Source: Sceloporus undulatus (lineage: Eukaryota > Chordata > Lepidosauria > Squamata > Phrynosomatidae). Taken from it: a DNA stretch of 64,000 nt. The position numbers and the translations under genes were made by a program. The DNA is taken from NCBI RefSeq assembly GCF_019175285.1, contig NC_056522.1, forward strand, positions 67,660,089-67,724,088, given 5' to 3'. Shown here in pieces: positions 34,901 through 39,500 of the stretch (the first letter of the stretch is position 1; every line of letters starts with the position of its first letter). The notes below the pieces were generated by a model. The model did no database searches, had not been told where the DNA came from, and saw only the letters and a list, made by a program, of their open reading frames with translations.

Positions 34901-35144
34901 ATTGCTTTTTGACAGAAGGCATGGAGATGAGGGGGTAAAAGAACCAGAAAATCTGGGGCTGGAGAGAACCAGCCAAAGAAGAAGGACTTAATTCTGAATT
35001 GTTTTTCTTAACTATTTAGTTACTGTTGTTTTATCTTCTACCTATCCACCTACAGATGAATGCGAAGAGGTAGAGCATCAGTGCCAGAAAACTATCCAGC
35101 AACTTGAAGCTATTCTTGGAGAATCACTGCAGAGTTACTTCTAA
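1008..35144 (+). CDS. HEATR1: HEATR1 (UTP10/BP28 homologue), C-terminal part of the gene, 30 coding exons
   Basis: Gene-level entry. HEATR1 is a very large HEAT-repeat scaffold of the t-UTP subcomplex of the small-subunit processome in the nucleolus, needed for rDNA transcription and early 18S pre-rRNA processing. Recognition rests on remembered similarity to the human protein along its whole second part, ending in ESLQSYF against human EPLQSYF. The exons total about 4.53 kb (about 1,510 codons), roughly 70% of the 2,144-residue human protein, so the first exon seen starts near residue 630. All 28 forward exons have AG/GT borders and matching phases. Two further exons lie inverted at 22376-22882 and carry indels. 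As assembled, joining the forward exons 19139-19267 and 23968-24134 directly would break the frame. The C-terminal BP28CT-type region lies in the exons from about 28.3 to 30.6 kb (approximate). The gene is tail-to-tail with LGALS8. Confidence 0.97.
1288..1541. mobile_element. short mariner/Tigger-like element (TTACGAA family), copy 1
   Basis: Terminal inverted repeats CAGTGGGACCCCGGGTTACGAA and its complement, flanked by TA on both sides (the pogo/Tc1 target). Internally made of GTAACCCGAAAA-type repeats; no coding capacity. Related copies start at 2356, 2978, 14298 and 21846. Confidence 0.85.
2082..2270 (+). CDS. HEATR1: HEATR1 exon b
   Basis: 63 codons, phase 0 at both ends, [12 protein letters not shown] to MQTFEDK. 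The acceptor is CTTCCAAG and the donor GTAAGG. Confidence 0.92.
2356..2609. mobile_element. TTACGAA-family element, copy 2
   Basis: TA-flanked, 254 bp, ends CAGTGGTACCTCGGGATACGAA and GAGGCACCACTG. Closely related to the copy 370 bases downstream, so both belong to one subfamily. Confidence 0.85.
2978..3230. mobile_element. TTACGAA-family element, copy 3
   Basis: TA-flanked, 253 bp, same subfamily and orientation as copy 2. Independent insertions or a local duplication are both possible; the flanks do not match, which favours independent insertion. Confidence 0.85.
3682..3856 (+). CDS. HEATR1: HEATR1 exon c
   Basis: [13 protein letters not shown] to VPPDSFLK, starting in phase 0 and ending with one base of a split codon. 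The acceptor follows a T-rich tract (TTTTTTTAG) and the donor is GTAAGT. Confidence 0.92.
4564..4712 (+). CDS. HEATR1: HEATR1 exon d
   Basis: Completes the split Asp codon of the previous exon, then [14 protein letters not shown] to MMKLLFE. Ends in phase 0; the donor is GTACAC. Confidence 0.92.
5772..5964 (+). CDS. HEATR1: HEATR1 exon e
   Basis: [19 protein letters not shown] to LASTMSP plus one base. The acceptor is TTAATTTGAAG and the donor GTATTT. Confidence 0.92.
6630..7745 (+). mobile_element. CR1 LINE, 3' part with reverse transcriptase end
   Basis: Encodes the RT block [20 protein letters not shown] through FADDTKLGG (active-site ADD), then [19 protein letters not shown] and the CR1 3' end CTTCCAACTCTACAATTCTATGACTC. 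5'-truncated, with a stop after KCKVLH and a frame break further on. A copy of its 3' half lies at 41246-41870. Confidence 0.88.
7745..7936 (+). mobile_element. 3' tail of a BovB-type (RTE) LINE
   Basis: Reads [20 protein letters not shown]-like in one frame (GTAGAAGGCAGGAGAAGGAG), the known end of BovB-type RT proteins. Joined to the CR1 before it at exactly the same base as at 41.87 kb, so the junction is shared by descent. Confidence 0.75.
7937..7972 (+). mobile_element. truncated 5S-rRNA-headed SINE
   Basis: CTACCCTGAACACACTT and AGAAGCTTAACAGGG are 5S rRNA-like. A fuller copy is at 42495. Cut short by the next CR1 piece. Confidence 0.55.
7973..8196 (+). mobile_element. CR1 LINE 3' end
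   Basis: TCAACAGTGGAACACACTCC to GGTCTCTTCCAACTCTATG and the terminal ATTCTATGATT typical of CR1. About 225 bp, 5'-truncated. Confidence 0.85.
8414..8586 (+). CDS. HEATR1: HEATR1 exon f
   Basis: [20 protein letters not shown] to DQTYVIQ. The helix-forming pattern with VRRAAVNCL is typical of a HEAT repeat. Begins by completing a split codon and ends in phase 0; the donor is GTAACC. Confidence 0.93.
9469..9636 (+). CDS. HEATR1: HEATR1 exon g
   Basis: 56 codons in phase 0, [19 protein letters not shown] to LLQAVNGK. The donor is GTGTGT. Confidence 0.92.
9837..10079 (+). CDS. HEATR1: HEATR1 exon h
   Basis: 81 codons in phase 0, [18 protein letters not shown] to QMRTLGQ. The acceptor is CTCTATTTTCAG and the donor GTAAGA. 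Confidence 0.93.
10389..10412. repeat. (GA)n microsatellite
   Basis: Twelve uninterrupted AG units. Confidence 0.95.
10610..11240 (+). mobile_element. decayed L2-type LINE RT end
   Basis: [11 protein letters not shown] matches the (R)LDYCNALY motif near the end of L2/jockey-type RT proteins. Later pieces echo the [18 protein letters not shown] tail (ACAGAGATACATCTGAACAG). Many stops; a poly-G run interrupts it at 10938-10951. Ends about 80 bases before a HEATR1 exon. Confidence 0.6.
11320..11451 (+). CDS. HEATR1: HEATR1 exon i
   Basis: 44 codons in phase 0, [19 protein letters not shown] to ISSVFKG. The acceptor is TTAACTTTAG and the donor GTAAAA. An L2 LINE fragment lies just upstream. Confidence 0.9.
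12691..13026 (+). mobile_element. Sauria SINE
   Basis: tRNA-like head with A box (GTGGCTTAGTAGTTAAGAT) and B box (GGCAGTTCGAGACCC), body GAAAGCATGCAAATACAAGT and AACGCTGGCTCTTCAGCTT, end CTACCTTTACCTTTA. This family is known only from squamates. Full length, with an extra A-rich leader. Confidence 0.92.
13135..13241 (+). CDS. HEATR1: HEATR1 exon j
   Basis: [19 protein letters not shown] followed by a basic, Gln-rich end ([11 protein letters not shown]) that looks like a flexible linker between helical blocks. Ends with two bases of an Arg codon; the donor is GTAAAA. Confidence 0.9.
13291..13507. mobile_element. palindromic inverted-repeat element (TGCAGAAATAAT family)
   Basis: About 217 bp, almost one long palindrome: GGCTACATCCACACTGCAG at the left and its complement at the right, with GCCATGGC inner blocks. 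Relatives lie at 18115, 47071 and 61547. Non-coding, presumably mobilised by a transposase in trans. No clear target duplication seen. Confidence 0.8.
14298..14532. mobile_element. TTACGAA-family element, copy 4
   Basis: TA-flanked, ends CAGGGGTACCCCGGGTTACG and CCGGGGTACCACTG. It is the best local comparison for the damaged copy at 21846. Confidence 0.85.
15590..15870 (-). mobile_element. tRNA-derived lizard SINE
   Basis: Minus-strand copy of the SINE whose plus copies are at 37487 and 37848: GGGTTTTCTTGCCAAGATTTG, TTCCTCTGAGATTGAGAGAG and a damaged head (GTTTTGTGCTTTCAAGTTGAC end). Confidence 0.75.
16390..16533 (+). CDS. HEATR1: HEATR1 exon k
   Basis: [20 protein letters not shown] to LFSLLA plus two bases. 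The acceptor is TTCCTCCAG and the donor GTAATA. The intron before it, 13.24-16.39 kb, holds a palindromic element, a Tigger-like element and a SINE. Confidence 0.92.
17484..17599 (+). CDS. HEATR1: HEATR1 exon l
   Basis: [20 protein letters not shown] to SPDGSRLKK plus one base. The donor is GTGAGA. Confidence 0.92.
17761..17882 (+). CDS. HEATR1: HEATR1 exon m
   Basis: [20 protein letters not shown] to [11 protein letters not shown], a strongly conserved stretch. The acceptor CATTTTGAG has a weak pyrimidine tract; the donor is GTAAGT. Confidence 0.92.
18115..18260. mobile_element. partial TGCAGAAATAAT-family element
   Basis: AACACTGCAGAAATTAGCC to AATCTTGGGAATTGTAGTTT and CTCTCACAAAGAAGGCTAAATG. 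Left half of the palindrome only. Confidence 0.6.
19139..19267 (+). CDS. HEATR1: HEATR1 exon n (last forward exon before the disturbed segment)
   Basis: 43 codons in phase 0, [20 protein letters not shown] to KMVIPALIQ. The donor is GTAAGA. In human HEATR1 the next residues are an acidic linker and then the VDALPH block, which here is found only on the opposite strand. Confidence 0.95.
19973..20178. mobile_element. GC-rich hairpin-chain element, copy A (left end)
   Basis: Starts GGCGGGTTACAGACCGCC and is then a row of stem-loops: GGCGGG/CCCGCC, CGGATCGGGG/CCCCGATCCG, a perfect 21-bp stem (20080-20100 with 20112-20132), and GGGGTGTCC..GGACACCCC up to 20168. No right terminal repeat is found; sequence changes character at about 20180, where the disturbed segment begins. 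Relatives: 22979, 27890 and probably 55560 and 60010. Confidence 0.7.
21846..22071. mobile_element. TTACGAA-family element, copy 5, with many small deletions
   Basis: TA-flanked and recognisable from CCCCGGGTT, ATTCGTTCCGCGGC, GCGCCGAAAAGCACCAAA and TTTTTCGTAACCCGAAAA. Unlike the other copies it lacks scattered single and double bases (for instance TTACGAA is shortened to TTCAA near its start), the pattern of uncorrected long-read sequence. Confidence 0.75.
22376..22506 (-). CDS. HEATR1: HEATR1 exon p, inverted and indel-bearing
   Basis: On the minus strand after the acceptor CACTTAGGCAG, the piece reads (V/G)[12 protein letters not shown], then after frame changes [13 protein letters not shown] and a CCCAGAGAA end resembling LPxE. 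Human HEATR1 has LEADTEFWFSVCCEF then IQSLMNILQYLLKLPEEKE. The GGGAG run near 22490 puts DTEFW out of frame with the exon start, and another shift follows near 22440. The donor is probably GTTAAT at 22371-22375 and is not certain. It lies downstream of the previous exon in minus-strand order, so the pair is collinear within itself. Confidence 0.8.
22647..22882 (-). CDS. HEATR1: HEATR1 exon o, inverted and indel-bearing
   Basis: Read on the minus strand after the acceptor GGCTTGTTTTGTAG, this gives [13 protein letters not shown], then in shifting frames [38 protein letters not shown] and finally [10 protein letters not shown] before the donor GTAGGA. Human HEATR1 has VDALPH, LPIL, LW and VTKTVLAAAYGEK in the same order. 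The length of 236 is not a multiple of 3 although phase 0 is needed at both ends, and a TGA and a TAA occur after LPILNN. An extra G and A around GGGTGGGATAAAAATAATTCG-type runs are probable sequence errors. The orientation is opposite to every neighbouring exon. Confidence 0.85.
22979..23400. mobile_element. GC-rich hairpin-chain element, copy B, with a 25-N gap
   Basis: Starts GGCCGGTTACAGACCGGC. Stem-loops in order: TTTAGTGCGTGACGAGCA pairing with 23070-23090, CGCGGAT/ATCCGCG, a 19-bp stem at 23204-23248 (CCGCAGACC..AAGGAGCTCC pairing with its complement), GCTGG.GCAGC/GCTGC.CCAGC, GGGGCC/GGCCCC, and a perfect 20-bp stem 23358-23377 with 23381-23400. N gap at 23333-23357. The right end is not defined. 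Confidence 0.68.
23333..23357. other. assembly gap (25 N)
   Basis: Inside the hairpin-chain element, directly before a perfect 20-bp palindrome, so secondary structure probably stopped sequencing. Confidence 0.98.
23968..24134 (+). CDS. HEATR1: HEATR1 exon q (first forward exon after the disturbed segment)
   Basis: (D)[19 protein letters not shown], then [20 protein letters not shown] to ASQSFVKK. Matches human [24 protein letters not shown]. It begins with two bases of a split codon, which fits the expected end phase of exon p and not that of exon n. The acceptor is GTATTTCACAG and the donor GTAAGA. Confidence 0.94.
25062..25257. mobile_element. Tigger-like short element
   Basis: TA on both sides, ends CAGTCCACCCTTCCCTTATG and GTGGGCTGACTG, with the GGGGGATGCGTTCCAGGACCC motif of this class. 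196 bp, non-coding. Confidence 0.7.
25437..25483 (+). CDS. HEATR1: HEATR1 exon r (47-nt small exon)
   Basis: [15 protein letters not shown] plus two bases of an Arg codon. The acceptor is TTTATCAACTAG and the donor GTGTGT. Human has VVESGGPEILKGLEER here. Confidence 0.9.
25790..25926 (+). repeat. LINE tail with (AAT)n microsatellite
   Basis: ATTTATGTGCCACCTTTCTC...GCAGCTCACTGACAAAATT followed by an (ATA)n run from about 25874 to 25926. Confidence 0.7.
26316..26439 (+). CDS. HEATR1: HEATR1 exon s
   Basis: (R)[19 protein letters not shown] to KTYDVLDK, with KFWRALL conserved. The acceptor is GTTTATCCAG and the donor GTAAGT. Confidence 0.94.
27476..27616 (+). CDS. HEATR1: HEATR1 exon t
   Basis: 47 codons in phase 0, [20 protein letters not shown] to [16 protein letters not shown], nearly identical to human ([16 protein letters not shown]). 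The donor is GTAAGC. Confidence 0.96.
27890..28220. mobile_element. GC-rich hairpin-chain element, copy C (complete)
   Basis: 331 bp, flanked by a 4-base direct repeat ATAG (27886-27889 and 28221-28224). Ends GTGCGTTACAGAC and GTCTGTAACCCGCC. Inside are consecutive stem-loops: AGCGGCGG/CCGCCGCT (27911-27930); GTCCGGGAAC (27943-27952) with 27973-27982; AAGAAGGAG (27989-27997) with 28011-28019; about 15 bp between 28027-28043 and 28058-28074; AAATGGC/GCCATTT enclosing GGCCGT/ACGGCC (28113-28149). No open reading frame of note. The superfamily is not identified. Confidence 0.8.
28306..28598 (+). CDS. HEATR1: HEATR1 exon u (longest in window)
   Basis: [18 protein letters not shown] through [19 protein letters not shown] to ALAIPQLP plus two bases. 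The [12 protein letters not shown] block is conserved with human. The acceptor is TTTTGCATTTCAG and the donor GTATCA. A hairpin-rich mobile element sits 85 bases upstream. Confidence 0.96.
29167..29317 (+). CDS. HEATR1: HEATR1 exon v
   Basis: (R)[19 protein letters not shown] to [11 protein letters not shown], with VETLPHF conserved. The donor is GTGAGT. Confidence 0.94.
29420..29578 (+). CDS. HEATR1: HEATR1 exon w
   Basis: 53 codons in phase 0, [18 protein letters not shown] through [20 protein letters not shown] to NTCK. The intron before it is only 102 bases. The donor is GTACTT. Confidence 0.95.
30029..30163 (+). CDS. HEATR1: HEATR1 exon x
   Basis: 45 codons in phase 0, [20 protein letters not shown] to [10 protein letters not shown]. 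The donor is GTACAG. Confidence 0.94.
30489..30593 (+). CDS. HEATR1: HEATR1 exon y
   Basis: 35 codons in phase 0, [18 protein letters not shown] to MSFRPLFFK; human has NDLEEVGKTENCIIDCLV. The donor is GTAGGA, followed by a short 74-base intron. Confidence 0.95.
30668..30836 (+). CDS. HEATR1: HEATR1 exon z
   Basis: [18 protein letters not shown] through [20 protein letters not shown] to INTSKT plus one base. Almost identical to human, one of the best conserved exons. The donor is GTAAGT. Confidence 0.97.
31144..31298 (+). CDS. HEATR1: HEATR1 exon aa
   Basis: (D)[19 protein letters not shown] to [13 protein letters not shown]; human has EAFFDSENDPEKCCLLLQF. The acceptor is CATAATACAG and the donor GTATTA. 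Confidence 0.96.
31700..32010 (+). repeat. LINE 3' tail with 57-bp tandem units and (ATT)n
   Basis: CCCTCCTTCCGACCACCATC and its near copy start at 31786 and 31843 (period 57). The TGTACACCGCTTTGATC...GCGGTATATAAATAAA tail then ends in (ATT)n. The same tail closes 57640-57708. Confidence 0.7.
32160..32320 (+). repeat. second LINE 3' tail
   Basis: GTTAACCGCCTGGATTGG...GGGCGGTATACAAATAAATA followed by ATT repeats: an L2-like hairpin-plus-tail end. Confidence 0.6.
32571..32729 (+). CDS. HEATR1: HEATR1 exon bb
   Basis: 53 codons in phase 0, [20 protein letters not shown] through [18 protein letters not shown] to HESPK. The donor is GTATGT. Confidence 0.96.
33068..33176 (+). CDS. HEATR1: HEATR1 exon cc
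   Basis: [19 protein letters not shown] to [13 protein letters not shown] plus one base. The C-terminal HEAT helices match human. The donor is GTAATG. Confidence 0.96.
34577..34818. mobile_element. Tigger-like short element (CAGTGGGTCCTTGG family)
   Basis: TA-flanked, 242 bp. GGTTTGGTTCCAGGACCCC and GATACCAAAATCTGTGGATG are landmark words of this family, shared with mammals and other reptiles. Near-palindromic. The rest of the 33.18-35.05 kb intron shows nothing I can name. Confidence 0.85.
35056..35144 (+). CDS. HEATR1: HEATR1 last coding exon with stop
   Basis: (D)[19 protein letters not shown] to ESLQSYF, stop TAA at 35142-35144. The acceptor is CACCTACAG. A TATAAA poly(A)-signal variant occurs at 35277-35282, but the true 3' end cannot be fixed from sequence alone. 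Confidence 0.97.
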
Positions 35145-35612
35145 TCTCATTGTCTGATGAGAGTTTAAGAGCATAACACATCTGTCAGGACCAAACAAGA
35201 GATAGCTCTTAACACAGAGTCAGGTGGTGTTTTTGCAAATTTGGCTATTGTTTTTTTTTTTACTAGCTTCCTGAGTTATAAATTATGTCTGAGCATTTTT
35301 AAATGTTAAATTACAACTTTTAATTTCTAAAAATGTGTTGTTGTCAATTGATTTTAAAAGCTATACACATTTGCATGGCAGGCATCATCTTTCTCTGAAG
35401 AATGACATCCATGGGGGAGCAATCTTACATAAAGGAGTTGTTTAACATGAGTGTACTACTTCCAGTTTCAAGTACTACTTTATATACATTACACATTATT
35501 GTGCTGTCAGACACACATATCTGCATGTATAAAGAATAATCAGGCAGCTCTGCTGAAACATATTCTGTTGTTAAAAAGAAACCCACAAACCTTGATGCTA
35601 TACAATTTTGGT

Positions 35613-35618
35613 TTTATT
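35613..35618 (-). promoter_or_regulatory. candidate distal LGALS8 poly(A) signal
   Basis: AATAAA on the minus strand, 746 bases past the LGALS8 stop. A second AATAAA lies at 36222-36227, only 137 bases past the stop. Use of either is inferred. The distal one would bring the 3' UTR to within about 470 bases of the HEATR1 stop. Confidence 0.35.
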
Positions 35619-36363
35619 TTTGGAAGACAAAATGTAAGTTGATATATATAGCTTCATAGAAGTCAAATTTCAATTCTGAACACACTACAACTGTACACAG
35701 CTGTTTTGGATTGTTCAGCTGAAAAAATGGACCCTATGCCTCAAATCGTCAAGTAAAGCATATGAACTTTCCTATTTGATTTATACAATTCTGCAGAGAG
35801 ACACTTGATGGGAAATTCTTTACATTTTTCTAAAATAGGTAGTTGAATACTCACAAGGCAATTGTATGGAGTTCTAAGGGGGTTATGCTAAGATACATTT
35901 GTAAAAAAAACTGCAGCCAAGTGATGGTTCTCCTTACAATATGCATTTTAGTACAGTTAGTTGAAAGATATTGGTCTATTACCTACTACTAGGATACATA
36001 CTTTCACTATAATTTCTAGAAAAGTTCTAAAAAAGGTGAAAGATTAGCTTGCAGAATTTGTCAGTGTTTAAGAATCTCTATGTTAATACTCTTCAAATTC
36101 ACTGTTCAACCTTAGACATGACCTCTACCATAATGGCTGGTATATCACTTAGTATACTAAAAATTGTTCCATTGTCCATTACTATACAAGCTATGGTTAG
36201 TTATTATTGAGAAGACTTGACTTTATTTCTCTGGCAAGTATGAAGATACCTCTGGAATCAGTTTTTTGTGGTTAATGAAGATTGAGTTCTCAAGATTAGA
36301 GAAAAGGATGAACAAGTCTTTTCTGGAGGTAATTTGGAGAAACACACAGGTTTTAGTGAACAA

Positions 36364-36513
36364 CTACCAACTCCGCACATCCAGCAGTAGAATGTCCCCC
36401 GAGACTTCAATTATGTTGATCTTATTGAGTTGTTTAAAGCGATGTTTGTACTCTAAGGTGTGCACACCATTGATAGCAACGTTGTACTGATGGGCTTGAC
36501 AGAGTATTATCAG
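36364..36513 (-). CDS. LGALS8: LGALS8 last coding exon with stop
   Basis: [20 protein letters not shown] through [19 protein letters not shown] to LLDVRSW, stop TAG at 36364-36366; human ends HLLEVRSW. Confidence 0.97.
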   Translation of the reverse strand: MIILCQAHQYNVAINGVHTLEYKHRFKQLNKINIIEVSGDILLLDVRSW

Positions 36514-39500
36514 CTGAAAAGTTAAGAAGGAGAGTAACATCCTTAATGAAACAGAGTATACATTCAAATTTCGGGATACTAATGATAAAGACTACTTCTG
36601 AAAGGAAAAGTATCTATCCAAAGTGCTTGACTAAACTTTTTTAAAAATCAAGAATTTTGAAACAGGTCAAAGAATCTGTTTTGGTCAAGGACCAAATTTA
36701 AATTTCTGGAAGGGTTTCAGGCTGCATTTCATTAGAGGGGAAGGTCCAAAGTGAAGGGAGCTGGGCCACATGTAGCTCTTATTAATTTGCCCATGAAGGA
36801 CACAAAACACAGCTTAATTCCATGGAAATCTACTCAGTTTTCCAGGTTGCCAAACTGAACTCAGTTCTTTGCAGCATATTCCGTTCTATGTTTCAGTGGT
36901 GACCCATTATCTTATTTTGAGTCTAGAACAGAAGGTTTGGAATTAACATGGTTTTATACAAAGCTTTGTACTTCCACGAATTTTATAACTTTTAAGCAAA
37001 TGCCTCTATTAAGACATTTGGATCAGGATCACAGGCTTTGTTTCATTAGTTACCTCAAAGTACATTCCTGGACTGAAAGGAAAATGAGAGACCTGCTTTT
37101 CTTCCTCTCCCCAACCATTGGACAGGTAGGAATTTCTCACAAAAGCTTTCTCTTTCATTCGGGGATTCAGATGCAGAGCAATATCATTGGAGTCACTCGG
37201 TTTAAGGTTAACTGCAAAACTGTAAATGAAACAGTAACATTTAAGGTTGCAACTGCAAATTGTCTTTAGCAATGAAGAAGAAGTCCTATCTATTTTTCTT
37301 TGCATAGAGTCACTTCTTTTCTTCAAACCTTCCATCCCTTGATATTATCACATGTAGAACCTTTTGTTGTCAGTTCACTATTAATTTGGTCCTTCCTACT
37401 ATTCTCTAGCCTAGGGTGTTGTTGTTTTTGTTTTGTTTCTTTTTGATCTTATCCAGTCAATAGGCATAAATACCTTTCTCCCACGGGGAGCCAGCATGGT
37501 GTGGTGATTTGCGTGTTGGATTATGACTTGAGACCAGAGTTTGCAGCTTGCTGGCTGATCTTGGGCAAGCCACACTCTCTCAGCCTCAGAGGAAGGCAAT
37601 GGTAAACCCCCTCTGAACAAATAATTGCTTGGAAAATAAACTTTGATAGGTTTGTCTTGGGTTTGCTATAAGTCAGAAATGACTCGAAGGCACAAAAACA
37701 GCTACAAGTCTACCCCTATGGTTTCCCATTCTCCCACAACCCTCAAGCAGATTTGGGGGTGAGTGGGAAGCACAAGAACAGCACTGGCTACAATTCTTAA
37801 TCTCTTATCCTTCCATCAACACTCTTTATTCCTGTGTATAAACTAAAACAGCATGGCATAGTGGTTTGAATGTAGTACTACAACTTGAGAGACTAGGGTT
37901 CAATTTCCAATTCAGCCATGAAATCCATTGGGTGACCTTGGGCACATCACATGCTCTCAGCCTCAGGGGAAGGCAATGGCAAACTTCTGAACCAATCATG
38001 CCAATAAAATTGGAAACTACTAGAAGGCACACAGCACACACACATAAGCTAAAACCTTGCTCTTCAGCAGATAGCACATTCAGCATGAAGGATTTGCTTA
38101 AACTGCATACAAACTTTCTGGGATAGAAAAATTGTTGGAATCAGTGCAATTCACTTCTGAAGTAACATGCTTAGGGTAATAATACATCTTCATTAGTAAG
38201 ACAGCTACTGTACATGTAAAACACACTTTACAAAAGTTGTGAACATTGCTTTAACTTACTAACCTGTTTGCTTTCTCTCTAATTTCTCCTTTAATGACAA
38301 TTGTTCGCCCAGGCTCAAGAGGAGAATTAAGTCGCGCAGTATAAGGAACGCCCTAAAATAAATAATGTGCAACATTGGCACTATTCAAAGATGAATGGTT
38401 TTGAAGGAACTGTTGACAATTACTGATTCCCCCCTTCCTCACTATAATCCATTTTTTACAAGCATAACAAGAACATATTCAGAAATAATTTGATCAGCTT
38501 TTCCTTCTTTCAACGAGGCATTCATCCTCCTACCAGTTCCCTTTCATTGCCTTAAGATCTGAGAATGTGTTTGAATAGGTATTTTCCCATGTAATAATTC
38601 GAATCTTTGGGCAACCACTGTTAACCTGGTGAGAGCCAAGGCTTCTGAGGATGAGATCTGCCACTTTTTAAACAAATTGAGAAGGGAATAGATGGCTTCT
38701 GACACCAGTCATAGTTTGTCTACTCCTCCTCCTCAAACAGTTATAAGGCCAGCAAGCATACTGTTCAGTTCATAATGGGACCACATCTGCAATCTTATAC
38801 TGTACCCACTGAACTCAATGGGACTTTCTTAGAGTAGTTTGTGCTGTGGGGCTACAAATCAGGAAGCATCCAGAGTTTCTGGTATAAATTAAATCCTACT
38901 AGAAAAATTAAGTCCAACGGGGTGTAGTATAACTATGCTTGAATGCTATGTTTTGCATTAAGTTCCCATTTTAAAAAATACTTACAAATTGTGCAGTATC
39001 ATGTACTCCTTCCTGTTGGTAAGGAGTAAAAGACAAAGTTAACTACAAATATAAAAAGAACAGTTTGGAACCTAACCAGAGAATAAAAATACATACATTT
39101 CCTGTGTTTTTCTTTGTTGCCCCTAGCAAGGAAGGCTGAGAACCTTGCAAAGACTGCAAAGAAAAGATAGGTTGACAGATCAACAGTTGATGATCATAGA
39201 AGACTCCTCTAAATGACTGTCACCTCTGAACAGTAAACTGCTAACACTTTACTGGTGAAGTCAGAAAAGCAGATGGCTTTCCACTATTTTAATAATCTTG
39301 AACATTATTAGCAAGGCAGTGAACATATAGCAGGGATAGGAGTCAGGCATACCGAACTGAGTGGTAAATGTGAGGCATGTTGTTAAGGAACTAGGTAATC
39401 TGCCATATTGGTGATCTGTTAATTTGCACAAAACAAGGTTCATGTGACTAATACAAGAAAATTCTGCTGAGAGGTGTTCTGAGCACTGAAGTCACTAGTG

